From positions 1,309,501 to 1,373,500 of the forward strand of contig NZ_CP092183.1 of the NCBI RefSeq assembly GCF_023499255.1: DNA of 64,000 bases, written 5' to 3'. Below are positions 50,138 to 58,716 of the stretch, one piece after another (position 1 is the stretch's first letter; each line of letters starts with the position of its first letter). Both the position numbers and the translations under genes were made by a program. The notes under the pieces are model-generated. The model made no database searches and was not told the origin of the DNA. It saw only the letters and a list, made by a program, of their open reading frames with translations. The DNA comes from Couchioplanes caeruleus (GTDB lineage: Bacteria > Actinomycetota > Actinomycetes > Mycobacteriales > Micromonosporaceae).

Positions 50138-50922
50138 AGCCGAAGCCGTTCCGGCACTGCAAGGACGAAGCGAAAGTAGCCGTCGTGCTGGTCGCCCACG
50201 GCAGCCGGGACCCGCGCGCGGCGCAGGCCACCGAGGCACTGGCGGCCGCGGTGCGGGCCGGGCACCCGGAATGGGACGTCCGCGCGTCGTACCTCGACCA
50301 CAGCATGCCGCGGCCCCGCCAGGTGCTGGCGTCGTTCGACGCGACCGGCCACCAGCGCGCGGTGATGGTGCCGCTGCTGCTCACGGCCGCGTACCACGGC
50401 CGCGTCGACGTTCCGGGCGAGATCAACGCTGCGCGCGCCGAGGGGGTACGGCTGGACGTCGCGCTGGCCGATGTGCTCGGGCCGGTCGGCGGGCGGGTGC
50501 CGGAGCTCCTGCTGGACGGACTGGAGTCGAGGCTGCGGTCCGCGGATGCCGGCGATTTGGTGGACGGGGTGGTGCTTGCGGCGGCCGGGACTCGGGACGC
50601 CGCGGCTCGCGGGACCGTGGAGCTGACGGCGGCGGCCCTGAGCGCGCGCCTGGGTGTGCCGTGCCGCGTCGCCTATGCCTCGGCCGCCCCGCCGCTTGCC
50701 GGGGACGCCGTACGCGATCTTGTCGGGTCGGGGTGCCGGCGGGTGGGGCTGGCGTCGTACTTCCTCGCGCCCGGGCTGCTGTGGGACTCGGCCGTGGCGT
50801 CGGCCCGGGAGGCCGGGGTGCGGGTGGTGGCCGAGCCGCTCACCGATGGTGCGGCGGTGGCGGAGCTGGTGGCTGCGCGCGTTGTTGCCGCCGCTCGGAC
50901 CGAGGCCGCGTACGCCGCCTGA
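50134..50922 (+). CDS. CbiX/SirB-type sirohydrochlorin ferrochelatase
   Basis: Protein of 262 residues with two CbiX-like halves. The metal-binding His is in LVAHGSRDPRA near the N-terminus, and LLLTAAYHGRVDVP holds a second. It probably inserts Fe2+ into sirohydrochlorin to make the siroheme needed by the sulfite reductase of the same operon. GTG 50134 overlaps the cysH stop. The first 18 residues are polar and precede the family domain, so a slightly later start is possible. Confidence 0.87.
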   Translation: MKPKPFRHCKDEAKVAVVLVAHGSRDPRAAQATEALAAAVRAGHPEWDVRASYLDHSMPRPRQVLASFDATGHQRAVMVPLLLTAAYHGRVDVPGEINAARAEGVRLDVALADVLGPVGGRVPELLLDGLESRLRSADAGDLVDGVVLAAAGTRDAAARGTVELTAAALSARLGVPCRVAYASAAPPLAGDAVRDLVGSGCRRVGLASYFLAPGLLWDSAVASAREAGVRVVAEPLTDGAAVAELVAARVVAAARTEAAYAA

Positions 50923-51446
50923 GCGCGGTTCGCCGTTCGGCGGGGCAGTGGCTTGATCGGTCTCGTCCGCGTCTGGCGTCTTGCCCGTTTCTCGCCGTCA
51001 GGTTGCCCGCGTGTTCCCGTGCCTTGCGTCCTCGCAGTGCCGTGCGCCCTCGTCGCGTGCGGCCGTGGGCTCGGCTGACCTGTCGGCTTGCACCGCGCGG
51101 TGGCCCTCCGGTCGCGTTGCGTCCTCTTGGGCCGGCGCGCTCTCGCGTCGTCGCGGCGGTGGGGCTTGGCCGGGTTACGCCGGGTGGGTGACCGTGCGTT
51201 TCCGGGTGGTTGCCTTCGGTCCTGCGGTGGGGCGGGGCTCGTCCACAACGGAGCGTGTGGGTGGGAGAACCAATGGTGTCAACGGTGGTGATGATTTCGA
51301 GATCATTTCGCGAAGATCCGTGATCTCATTCATGCCGTGCGTCACCATTGCTTGCCGTAATCGCGTGGAAACGGTCGATGATTCCCGGACAGCACGACGC
51401 CCCGGCACCGTCATGGGCCCGGGGCGTGAATGCTGTGAGGGATTAG
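50923..51446. other. Gene-free stretch between the sulfur operon and whiB1
   Basis: The 524 bases hold no convincing gene. The first ~330 bases are rich in short CG/TCG-type words without codon bias. A 7-bp inverted repeat GAGATCA/TGATCTC (51299-51305, 51321-51327) and the whiB1 terminator (51397-51427) are the only structures seen. Confidence 0.6.
51397..51427 (-). terminator. Terminator after whiB1
   Basis: A perfect 9-bp stem (51397-51405 with 51419-51427) with a 13-base loop, 20 bases past the whiB1 stop on the minus strand. Confidence 0.75.
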
Positions 51447-51701
51447 TCAGGCAGTCGGAGCGCCGACCCGAAGGCCGCCGCGACGCTTCACGGCGCGCCG
51501 CTCGTCCTCGCTCATACCGCCCCATACGCCGGCGTCCTGACCGGACTCGAGTGCCCACTGCAGGCAGGACTCGGTCACGGGGCACCGGCGGCACACGGCC
51601 TTGGCCTGCTCGACCTGCAGGAGCGCGGGGCCGGACGTCCCGATCGGGAAGAACAGCTCCGGGTCCTCGTCGCGGCAGATCGCATCGTGGCGCCAGTCCA
51701 T
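51447..51701 (-). CDS. whiB1: WhiB1/WblE iron-sulfur regulator
   Basis: An 84-residue protein with the full WhiB1 pattern: MDWRHDAICR start, RDEDPELFFPIG, the four cluster cysteines Cys9, Cys37, Cys40 and Cys46 at the same positions as in M. tuberculosis WhiB1, and GVWGGMSEDERRA. WhiB1 is an essential NO-sensitive [4Fe-4S] protein that binds the primary sigma factor; its Streptomyces orthologue is WblE. AAGGAG lies ten bases before the ATG. The 422-base AT-richer upstream region contains two CRP-like palindromes. Confidence 0.95.
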   Translation of the reverse strand: MDWRHDAICRDEDPELFFPIGTSGPALLQVEQAKAVCRRCPVTESCLQWALESGQDAGVWGGMSEDERRAVKRRGGLRVGAPTA

Positions 51702-51900
51702 GGCGGCAACACTCCTTGTTTCGGATGGGGTAACGAAATGGTGCGGACTAACTACTTACTTTTATCTGCATACGCCGTGGCGGCCGACGGACTGCGTTCG
51801 TCCGGTCACCAGTGCGTGAGCAAGCTTTTGTTCAGGACACCGTTCCGCGTCTTCTGGATTAGGAACGCGGGCGGGCGGCATCCGGTTACTTCATATCGCT

Positions 51901-51916
51901 TGTGAATGCTTTCACG
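51901..51916. promoter_or_regulatory. CRP-like site 1, TGTGA-N6-TCACG
   Basis: Matches the CRP consensus TGTGA-N6-TCACA at nine of ten positions. It lies 200 bases before the whiB1 start; the M. tuberculosis whiB1 promoter is a known CRP target. Confidence 0.6.
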
Positions 51917-51960
51917 AACTCCCGCGATGTCAAGGGTAGCGCTCGGAAAATCTCCGAGCG

Positions 51961-51976
51961 GGTGAGCTAGCTCACG
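51961..51976. promoter_or_regulatory. CRP-like site 2, GTGA-N6-TCAC palindrome
   Basis: GTGAGCTAGCTCAC is a perfect 14-bp palindrome containing GTGA-N6-TCAC. Its centre is exactly 60 bp from site 1, about six helical turns. Confidence 0.55.
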
Positions 51977-52123
51977 ACCCCTTTGTCCGGTTCCGGGGCA
52001 TCTCCCGGTACCGGCGGATGAACGCTCCCATCAATGTAGTACGGTGCGAGCCGCATTGCCGACCTTTTGGCCGTGATTCTGTAACGGATCGTGAGCGGCG
52101 ACCCGTCCCGACCTACCCAGTCC

Positions 52124-53074
52124 TCAGCAGATCACACGTAGCGCCTGGGGGACGGACAGAAAGTGCACCTTCTGACGCTCGCCCAGGTAGTCGCCGTCGA
52201 GCTGGAACGCCTGGGGGCGGGTGGCGACCACCGTGAACTCCGCCTGGTCGTGCAGCCGGAGCACGTGGCGCCCCCGCGGATCCGGGTGGCGAGCCGTCAT
52301 CTGCGTCACTGTGCGTGTTGTTGTCGCCACGCCTAGGCTACGAAGGGCCAGTACGTCAAGTCCCCGGTCGAACGAGGCGTCCGGGTTGGGATTGATCGGA
52401 CGGTCGCCCACATACGTCCACGGGGCGGTGTTCTGGATGATGACGGTCCCCAGCCCCGAATCCGCTTCCTCGCCCGGGCGCTCGATCGTCAGGGGCGGCG
52501 CTTTGCGGTCCTCGCCCGACAACACCTGGCCGATCAGCGACCGTACATAAAGGCCCGGGGTGGATGTCCGCCCGCGCAACCGGGCCTGCTCGACCCGCCG
52601 GGTCACCGCGGCGTCGAGCCCCATCCCGGCGGTGAAGGTGAAATAGCGGTCGTCCGCGCGGCCGAGTCCGATCACGCGGTGCCGTCCCGAACGCAACCCG
52701 TCCAGGATCACGCCGGTGCCCTCGACCCAGTCGCGGGGGAGCCCGAGCGCGCGGGCGAAGACGTTGGTGGAGCCGCCGGGGACCACCGCGAGCGCCGGCA
52801 GCCGGAAAGCCGGAGAGGTGCCCCGCGAGGTGAGACCCGGCTCGGCGGTCATCAGCCCGTTGACCGCCTCGTTCACCGTACCGTCGCCGCCCAGCGTCAC
52901 CACGACGTCGACGCCGCTCTCGGCGGCGGCCCGGGCCAGCGACGTGGCGTGCCCGCGCTTCAGCGTGTACTCCACCGTCAGCTCGACCTCGCTGCGCAGG
53001 GCGCGGACCAGCACGTCTCGGCTGCGCTCACTCGTCGTGGTGGCCTTGGGGTTAACCACCAGTAACGCTCGCAT
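52124..53074 (-). CDS. Diacylglycerol-kinase-family lipid kinase
   Basis: Protein of 316 residues of the DagK/YegS family. The nucleotide-binding motif VVTLGGDGTVNEAVNGL and GGSTNVFAR are intact. It should phosphorylate diacylglycerol or another lipid at the inner membrane face. ATG 53074, the second of two possible Met codons, is preferred: MRALLVVNPKA is the family start and TACAGT lies seven bases upstream. It is divergent from a small membrane protein gene with its own leaderless signal. Confidence 0.9.
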   Translation of the reverse strand: MRALLVVNPKATTTSERSRDVLVRALRSEVELTVEYTLKRGHATSLARAAAESGVDVVVTLGGDGTVNEAVNGLMTAEPGLTSRGTSPAFRLPALAVVPGGSTNVFARALGLPRDWVEGTGVILDGLRSGRHRVIGLGRADDRYFTFTAGMGLDAAVTRRVEQARLRGRTSTPGLYVRSLIGQVLSGEDRKAPPLTIERPGEEADSGLGTVIIQNTAPWTYVGDRPINPNPDASFDRGLDVLALRSLGVATTTRTVTQMTARHPDPRGRHVLRLHDQAEFTVVATRPQAFQLDGDYLGERQKVHFLSVPQALRVIC

Positions 53075-53081
53075 GCGCGGC

Positions 53082-53087
53082 ACTGTA
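53082..53087 (-). promoter_or_regulatory. Leaderless -10 box (TACAGT) for the lipid kinase
   Basis: On the minus strand TACAGT ends seven bases before ATG 53074. Confidence 0.5.
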
Positions 53088-53115
53088 CCCCTCAAGACCC
53101 CGCTGAGCTGGCCGG

Positions 53116-53121
53116 TATCGT
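53116..53121 (+). promoter_or_regulatory. Leaderless -10 box (TATCGT) for the small membrane protein
   Basis: TATCGT ends six bases before GTG 53128. With TACAGT 29 bases away on the other strand, this forms a compact divergent promoter. Confidence 0.5.
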
Positions 53122-53127
53122 ACAGCG

Positions 53128-53502
53128 GTGACTTCCCCCGCGACCCTGGTCTGGGCGGTACGCCTGCTGCTCGCCGAGGCGGTGGGGCTCATCGTGCTCA
53201 CGGCGTACCTGATGGTGCTCGACGTGACCGCCGACGCCGGCAGCCTCGGGGTGGCGATCTCCCTCACCGTGCTCGCGGCCATCGGCGCCGCGGCGGTCTT
53301 CCTGGTCAGCCGCGCGCTGGCGCGGCGCTCCCCCCGGGCGCGCGGGCCGGCGATCGTGGTGCAGTTGTTCATCATCGCGTCCGGCGGTTTCCTGCTGCAG
53401 ACGGGACCGGCCTGGGCGGGTGCGCTGATGATGGCGCTGGGCGTGGGAGTGGCGCTGCTGTGCCTGCTGCCGCCGACGACCCGGGCGCTCGGCCTCGACT
53501 GA
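53128..53502 (+). CDS. Four-helix integral membrane protein
   Basis: A 124-residue protein with four predicted membrane helices (~7-30, 38-60, 73-91, 95-114) and short loops, one basic (RALARRSPRARG). No catalytic motif is seen. Proteins of this size and layout are common in Micromonosporaceae next to lipid kinase genes; the role is unknown. A leaderless start at GTG 53128 is supported by TATCGT. Confidence 0.7.
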   Translation: MTSPATLVWAVRLLLAEAVGLIVLTAYLMVLDVTADAGSLGVAISLTVLAAIGAAAVFLVSRALARRSPRARGPAIVVQLFIIASGGFLLQTGPAWAGALMMALGVGVALLCLLPPTTRALGLD

Positions 53503-53704
53503 CGGCGCTCTCCTGCTCGCCCGTCCTACTCAGTCGGTGGGCGTGTGCTCTCGGGATTTCGGTCGTGTTCTACTCAGCGCCCCGTGGCTTGTCCCGCCCG
53601 CTTACTCAGGGTCGTGGCCTGTGGTGGGACGGCTCCCGGGTGTCGTCCATCAGCACTTCCCACCTGCGGCTGAGGGCCTACTCTGAGAGTCGGATCACAA
53701 GGGG

Positions 53705-54409
53705 GTGAGGGGCTTGACCGGATCGACGGTGCGTCCGCCGGCATACCAGCTTCTGGCGGACGAGCTGCGGGCGGAGATCACATCCGGCCGGCTGCAGCCC
53801 GGCGAGCGTCTGCCACCGGAGCCCGAGCTGTGCGTACGCTCCGGCGTCAGCCGCAGCACCGTCCGCGAAGCCCTCCGGCTCCTCGCCAGCCAGCATCTGA
53901 TCGTGACGACCCGCGGCGTCACCGGCGGCAGCTTCGTCGCCCACCCCGACGCCGAACAGCTCTCCGAAGGCCTGTCCACCGGCCTGACCCTGCTCACCAA
54001 CTCCGCCGAGGTGGGCTTCGCCGACCTGCTCGAACTCCGCCGGGCGCTCGAGGTGCCGGCGGCCGGACTCGCGGCGCAACGACGTACCGACGCCCAGCTC
54101 ATCGAGCTGCGCGGCGCCATGTTCGACCCCGACCTCGACGAACTCGAGACGATGCTGGCGGCCCACGCGGCCTTCCACTCGGCGATGGCGTCGGCGACCG
54201 GCAACCCGCTGTACGAGCTGGTCACCCGGCCGCTCTACCACGTGACGTACGGGGAAGAGGTCGTGGAGGCGCTGCCCGACGGGTATTGGACGCGGATCGA
54301 TGCGGACCATCGCGAGTTGCTGACCTGCGTGAAGAACCGCGATCCGGCGGCTGCGATGGAGGTCGGTCGGCGGCACCTGGACTACATCGCGGAGGCGAAC
54401 AAGCAGTAG
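53705..54409 (+). CDS. GntR/FadR-family transcriptional regulator
   Basis: Protein of 234 residues. The winged helix is at ~14-75 (LADELRAEITSGRLQPGERLPPE split by the recognition part SRSTVREALRLLASQHL). An all-helical FCD effector domain (~95-225) carries the metal-binding His residues in AHAAFHSAM and a late H (DADHREL). FCD regulators sense small carboxylates. Start GTG 53705 is used; TTG 53714 is an alternative that gives the common LTGSTVRPP start. No neighbouring catabolic gene reveals the ligand. Confidence 0.87.
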   Translation: MRGLTGSTVRPPAYQLLADELRAEITSGRLQPGERLPPEPELCVRSGVSRSTVREALRLLASQHLIVTTRGVTGGSFVAHPDAEQLSEGLSTGLTLLTNSAEVGFADLLELRRALEVPAAGLAAQRRTDAQLIELRGAMFDPDLDELETMLAAHAAFHSAMASATGNPLYELVTRPLYHVTYGEEVVEALPDGYWTRIDADHRELLTCVKNRDPAAAMEVGRRHLDYIAEANKQ

Positions 54410-54452
54410 GGCGCCTTGGTTGCCCGGGGCCGCTTCGATCGTCCGGCCTGGT

Positions 54453-54545
54453 GGCGCTTGCCGCTCGACGGCGCTTGCCGCTCGGGCGGCGCTTGCGCCT
54501 GCCGCTTGGTCCGCTTGCCGCCGCTCCGGCTCGCTTGCCGCTACT
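54453..54545. repeat. Imperfect 17-18 bp repeats in a gene-free gap
   Basis: GGCGCTTGCCGCTCG occurs at 54453 and 54470, with GGCGCTTG again at 54488. Further GCTTGCCGC copies follow to 54545. They lie between the GntR gene and the anti-sigma gene and look like local replication slippage. Confidence 0.6.
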
Positions 54546-54581
54546 CCACCGGGCCGCCGCTCCGCGGCGCTCGGGCGGGTG

Positions 54582-54995
54582 TCAGTTCTCGGTGCGGCGG
54601 GTGAGGAGGCGGATCGTGGCGTGCCGGCCGGTCGCTTCCGCCGACGCTGACGTGGTCAGCGCCGTCAGTACCTTCCACGCGAAGGAGGACTCGGACGGCA
54701 GGCGTGCGCCCCGTACCGTCGTGACCGTGACCTCGACGGTGAGCGCGTCGTCGGTCACGGCGAAGCGGCATTCGAGCTCGGCGCCGCGGGTCGCGATGGC
54801 GAGCAGCATCGCGCACGCCTCGTCGACCGCGATGCGCAGGTCCTCGATCTCGTCGAGGGCGAAGTGCAGGCGCGCCGCCAGGCCTGCCGTCGCGGTGCGC
54901 AGCACCCCGAGGTAGCCGCCGTCGGCGGGCACGGTGAGCAGCACGACGTCGTCCCCGAACGCCGGCTCCGAATGTGTGGTCTGCAGCTGAGTCAC
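54582..54995 (-). CDS. Anti-sigma ATPase-like protein with altered N box
   Basis: A 137-residue protein of the RsbW/anti-sigma regulatory group. The helix IEDLRIAVDEACAMLLA occupies the N-box position, but the usual Asn that helps bind Mg-ATP is replaced (EACAM). The G box is weak. It may bind sigma without kinase activity. GTG 54995 has GGGAGG nine bases upstream; ATG 55004 would touch the ribosome site. Confidence 0.75.
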   Translation of the reverse strand: MTQLQTTHSEPAFGDDVVLLTVPADGGYLGVLRTATAGLAARLHFALDEIEDLRIAVDEACAMLLAIATRGAELECRFAVTDDALTVEVTVTTVRGARLPSESSFAWKVLTALTTSASAEATGRHATIRLLTRRTEN

Positions 54996-55088
54996 CGGCC
55001 CCATCCTCCCGATGGACGAGACTCTAGCGCCTGACGGCCGGTGCGCGCTGGGCGAGTCAGTCCTCCGGGGCCATCGCTTCGTGGCCGG

Positions 55089-56891
55089 CTAGCCGGTCGC
55101 ATCGGCCACCGGCCTCTGATCTTCCAGCCCCAGGAACGAGAAGAGCTGGGTGAATCGGAGCGCGGCCGGTGCCGGCAGCGCCGGAATGTTCCGCTCGCGC
55201 AGCTCCCAGGAACGCCGGATCGCCGCGGTCAGGCCGCTGACCGCCTCCTGCGGTGTGAGCGGCCCGGCGCCCAGGTCACCGGCCTCCCGCCGTTGCCGGG
55301 CGAAGAAGGCGGCAGCTGTGCTGGAGAGATCGAGCGTGTGCCCGAGCACCTCAGCGCTGCGTATGCCCATGAGCAGTGTGCGGTCGGGCTGCGGGTTGCT
55401 CAGGCACCACGTCAGCAACGAGCCCCCGATGCTTCCCAACGCCGATTCGACGTGGTGGGCGGTCGGCGTGTCGTCCTCCCGGAGATCCGACAGGGAGACG
55501 GCGGCGAGCCACACGTTGACGTGCCTGCGGCCGAGCGACCCCTCGGCGCTGGACCACTCGAAGTAGAAGACACGCAGCTTGCCGGCCTTCTTGCCGTCGG
55601 CCATGTCGGCCGCCCCGAAGGCCACGCTTTCGCACAGGGCCGCCGCCTCGTCCGGGGCTCCCGACTTGCGCAGGACGATGGCGAGGTTGTGGACGTACGA
55701 CAGCACGTTCGGATCAGCGTCGACGGCGGCCCGGGCGGCGGCTATCGCCCCGCTCTCGTCCCCTGCGTCGTACAGGGTCCGGCCCAGATGGGTGAAGTTC
55801 TCATAGCCTCGGACGAACCCGTGCCGCCCGACCTCCATGACGGCCCGCACGAGCTCGGCGTACAGCTCGTCCCTGGGTATGTTGAACCGCTGGGCGATGC
55901 GCATCGCCGCCTCGGCGATCATGCGGTGTCTCGTCAGGATGGCGCCGCCCGCCTTGGTGACGACGGATTCGTCGGCCAGGGGGTGGACGACGAGTGAGGA
56001 CACCTCGCCGCGGCCCACACCCATCAGCTCGGCCAGAATCGCCGGCGAGAGATCGGTGATGCCGAGCGCGTGCGTCGCCGCGATGAACGAGAAGGCGGTC
56101 AACAGGCTCTTCCGCTCGCCGACGCGGCGGCCGTGGAGGCGGCGCATGAGCAGGAGGATGTGGTTGTCGAAGCCGTCCGCGTACCGCACGCGAAGCATGG
56201 CGCCGAGGAAGGCGCCGTCCTTCACCGACTCCTCGTTCGCGGCCTCGCAGAGCTGCTCGACCTGCGCGGCGCGATCGTCGAGCTGGTCCAGTGCGCCCAG
56301 GCCCGCGGAACCGTACGCGGCCCACGAACCCACTATGGCGTCGGCATCGTCCCGGCTCAGGCCCTTCAGTTCGAGGTGCCGATACCCCAGAAGATTTCCC
56401 CACGGGTAGGTGTCACCCTTGGCGCCGTGCCAGTCCACCGTCCTGGCGCCGACCAGGAAGTGGATGTCCGCACGGCGAATCGTGGACGCGATCCGGTAGA
56501 GATCGTGCGCGATCTCCTCGCCGTCGTCGGTGACGAGCAGGTAGGGTCCGGCGTTGCGCGGCAGCCGGGAGATGCTCTGCGCGTCGAGACGCCCTTCCGG
56601 CTCCCGCCAGTAGACGTTCCAGTCCGGCTCCCGGGCCACCTCGACGGCCGTTTGCATCAGCGCTGTCGTCTTGCCCTCGCCGCTGGGGCCGAGCAGCAAG
56701 CGCAGCTTGCCGACCCTCGCCGTGCGGCTGGTGCCCTTGACATCGGCGATCAGCTCATCGACGACGGACCGCCGTACGATCCGGTCGGAGGAGACATCGC
56801 ACCACGTCGGCGGGCGCCCGTCGAAGAACCGCAGGATGTCGTCGCGGTCGGGATCATCGCTGTCGTCCGCGCGTACGGGCTCCCAGTCCAT
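55089..56891 (-). CDS. P-loop NTPase with helical-repeat C-terminus, partner of wHTH protein
   Basis: Protein of 600 residues. The P-loop [14 protein letters not shown] is at ~60, [10 protein letters not shown] may be Walker B, and [12 protein letters not shown] is sensor-like; a winged-helix-like section ([20 protein letters not shown]) follows. The C-terminal ~220 residues form TPR-like helices ([21 protein letters not shown]). The layout is that of a STAND-type signalling ATPase, but no effector domain is recognised. ATG 56891 is eight bases after the stop of the wHTH gene, so they form an operon. Function is unknown; an immune or stress switch is possible. Confidence 0.75.
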   Translation of the reverse strand: MDWEPVRADDSDDPDRDDILRFFDGRPPTWCDVSSDRIVRRSVVDELIADVKGTSRTARVGKLRLLLGPSGEGKTTALMQTAVEVAREPDWNVYWREPEGRLDAQSISRLPRNAGPYLLVTDDGEEIAHDLYRIASTIRRADIHFLVGARTVDWHGAKGDTYPWGNLLGYRHLELKGLSRDDADAIVGSWAAYGSAGLGALDQLDDRAAQVEQLCEAANEESVKDGAFLGAMLRVRYADGFDNHILLLMRRLHGRRVGERKSLLTAFSFIAATHALGITDLSPAILAELMGVGRGEVSSLVVHPLADESVVTKAGGAILTRHRMIAEAAMRIAQRFNIPRDELYAELVRAVMEVGRHGFVRGYENFTHLGRTLYDAGDESGAIAAARAAVDADPNVLSYVHNLAIVLRKSGAPDEAAALCESVAFGAADMADGKKAGKLRVFYFEWSSAEGSLGRRHVNVWLAAVSLSDLREDDTPTAHHVESALGSIGGSLLTWCLSNPQPDRTLLMGIRSAEVLGHTLDLSSTAAAFFARQRREAGDLGAGPLTPQEAVSGLTAAIRRSWELRERNIPALPAPAALRFTQLFSFLGLEDQRPVADATG

Positions 56892-56898
56892 CGGTGCG

Positions 56899-57537
56899 TC
56901 ACACGCCGGGCAGAGTTTTGTGGATCTCCTCCAGCGACTGGGCCAGCTGTGCCGCCTGCGCCGCGGTGGGCGCGGCGATCGCGAACAAGCCGGACAGACT
57001 CTGCAAGCTGCTGCGAATGACGCCCATCTTCGGACGGCTGGAGGCCGCCTGGCTCTCGATGGTGCCGATGTCGGCCTCGGCCTCGGCCACGTCGTCCTCG
57101 CCGAGCCCCACCTCAGGCAGCGCCTGACGGGCAACGGCGAGCAGCTCCTTCAACTTCTCCAGGTCGAACTCGGCGGGCTTGTCGTGCACCGTGCTGTGCG
57201 ACGTGCCCTGCTGGATCGTCGAGCCCACCATCATGCCCACGTGCACCACGTTGATGCGCGGCGCGAAGTGCTCCGTCGGCTCATCCGGCTTCCGGGCCGA
57301 TTCCTCGACCTCCACGACACCGCGGTGGGTGATGGAGATCAGGCCCCCGAAGGCGCTCCGCGCGACGAGCCCCTCCTCGACGAGGTAGTCGACGATCGCG
57401 GGGGCCTCGGCGACCGGGATGCCCGCCTCGGCGGTGACCTCAGCGGTGTCCACGGAGACGGTGCGGTCGCCATCGGTGATCCGGTACAGGTGGTCCATGA
57501 ACAGGAGCCGACGTTCGCGCTTCTCTTCAATGGACAT
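56899..57537 (-). CDS. wHTH protein with GSTIQQGT motif and helical C-terminus
   Basis: Protein of 212 residues that I cannot assign to a named family. Residues ~5-75 look like a winged helix (AGIPVAEAPAIVDYLVEEGLV, ending with SITHRGVVEVEES). A short beta segment, VGMMVGSTIQQGTSHSTV (~101-118), follows. The rest is helical: FDLEKLKELLAVARQAL, then acidic and amphipathic helices. Similar beta-motif plus helix tails occur in proteins of bacterial conflict systems, by recollection. GGAG lies four bases before ATG 57537. It is first in an operon with the NTPase. Confidence 0.7.
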   Translation of the reverse strand: MSIEEKRERRLLFMDHLYRITDGDRTVSVDTAEVTAEAGIPVAEAPAIVDYLVEEGLVARSAFGGLISITHRGVVEVEESARKPDEPTEHFAPRINVVHVGMMVGSTIQQGTSHSTVHDKPAEFDLEKLKELLAVARQALPEVGLGEDDVAEAEADIGTIESQAASSRPKMGVIRSSLQSLSGLFAIAAPTAAQAAQLAQSLEEIHKTLPGV

Positions 57538-57729
57538 GGCGCTCCATCCGGGTCATCGAGCACTCCCCGCTGCCCAGCGGTGAGGGAAACGATCGTACTC
57601 GAGCGATGACAGCCGGTGTGCTTGTTGGCCGCTCCCGCGTCCGCTGTACCTCGGATTCCAGGCGACTCGGGGCGTCGGGGCTTCGGCGGGGTTGTTTCGT
57701 GCTGCCGGAGGCGTCGGGGAGCGGCCCGG

Positions 57730-58230
57730 TCAGGACGGTGTTGTCGTTCCGCGCTGGGCGAGTCGCTCCAGAGCGGCGCCGGTCAGCCGGTAGGGGAGCC
57801 AGTTCTCGGTGACCGAGGCACCGATCGCGGCGTAGAAGTCCGCTGCCGGGTTCCAGTCGAGCATCACCCACTCGAGGCGGCGGTAACCCCGTTCGACGCA
57901 GATCAGGGCGAGCTCGGCGAGCAGCGCGGCGCCGGCGCCCGTACCGCGATGGTCCGGGCTGACGTAGAGATCTTCCAGGTAGATCCCGTGTACGCCCTCC
58001 CAGGTGGAGAAGTTCAGGAACCACAGGGCGAAGCCGTGAGGTGTGTCGTCCTCGCCGACCGCGACGTGCCCGAACAGGGCCGGACGATCGCCGAAGAGCG
58101 CGGAGGTCAGCTGGTCGTCGGTCAGGTGGCACGACTCGGGTTCGCGTTCGAACTCGGCCAGTTCGTGCACCATCGCAACGACGGCCGGCACGTCCTGGGG
58201 ACGTACCGGCCGTATGGTCGCCGGGCTCAC
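57730..58230 (-). CDS. GNAT acetyltransferase, SSAT-like
   Basis: Protein of 166 residues with the acetyl-CoA motif SPDHRGTGAGAALLAELA. The segment GIYLEDLYV is characteristic of the diamine/spermidine N-acetyltransferase branch, and LDWNPAADFYAAIGA is also present. Substrate is unproven. GTG 58230 overlaps the sodN stop codon as GTGA, so it is translated together with the nickel superoxide dismutase. Confidence 0.85.
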   Translation of the reverse strand: MSPATIRPVRPQDVPAVVAMVHELAEFEREPESCHLTDDQLTSALFGDRPALFGHVAVGEDDTPHGFALWFLNFSTWEGVHGIYLEDLYVSPDHRGTGAGAALLAELALICVERGYRRLEWVMLDWNPAADFYAAIGASVTENWLPYRLTGAALERLAQRGTTTPS

Positions 58231-58631
58231 GCCTGCTTGGTCTCCCAGAAGATCTTGGAGATCTCCTCGATCTTCGCGAGCAGCTGGTCGCCGACGGCCG
58301 GGTCCATCGAGCCCTTGGCACCGGAGGCGCCGGCCAGCTTGGTGGCCTCGTTGAACAGCTGGTTGAGCTGCGGGTACTTCTCGAAGTGCGGAGCCTTGAA
58401 GTAGTCGGTCCACAGCACCCACAGGTGGTGCTTGACCAGGTCGGCCCGCTGCTCCTTGATCATGATGGCGCGGGTACGGAACTCGGGGTCGGTGTTCGCC
58501 TGGTACTTCTCGGCGATGGCCTTCACCGACTCCGCCTCGATGCGGGCCTGCGCGGGGTCGTAGACCCCACACGGCAGGTCGCAGTGCGCGCTGACGATAG
58601 TGCGCGGCGTGAAGATACGCGGAAGTCGCAT
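58227..58631 (-). CDS. sodN: Nickel superoxide dismutase
   Basis: A 134-residue protein. A 15-residue leader (MRLPRIFTPRTIVSA) precedes the nickel hook HCDLPCGVYDP, whose His1, Cys2 and Cys6 (mature numbering) bind nickel after the leader is removed. The rest is the four-helix bundle. It disproportionates superoxide. GGAGGGG lies five bases before ATG 58631. The processing protease gene sits divergently 85 bp away rather than downstream, and a GNAT gene is coupled downstream. Confidence 0.95.
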   Translation of the reverse strand: MRLPRIFTPRTIVSAHCDLPCGVYDPAQARIEAESVKAIAEKYQANTDPEFRTRAIMIKEQRADLVKHHLWVLWTDYFKAPHFEKYPQLNQLFNEATKLAGASGAKGSMDPAVGDQLLAKIEEISKIFWETKQA

Positions 58632-58716
58632 CAGGACCCCTCCATGAGTTTGCGATGATCCGGTCCTGACACTACCCCTTACATCCGGACCCATACTCGA
58701 CCGCGGGATTGATGCC

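Larger units (their letters stand above)
51702..52123 (-). promoter_or_regulatory. AT-richer promoter region of whiB1
   Basis: These 422 bases carry no gene. Bases ~51725-51930 are far more AT-rich than the genome and include TAAAAGTAAGTAGTTAGT on the minus strand, suitable for promoter sequences. Two CRP-like palindromes and a hairpin (51940-51947 with 51953-51960) lie further upstream. Confidence 0.6.

Noticed and set aside
52018..52236. Small plus-strand gene upstream of the lipid kinase end
   Set aside because: It overlaps the lipid kinase on the opposite strand, shows no codon bias, and resembles no family.
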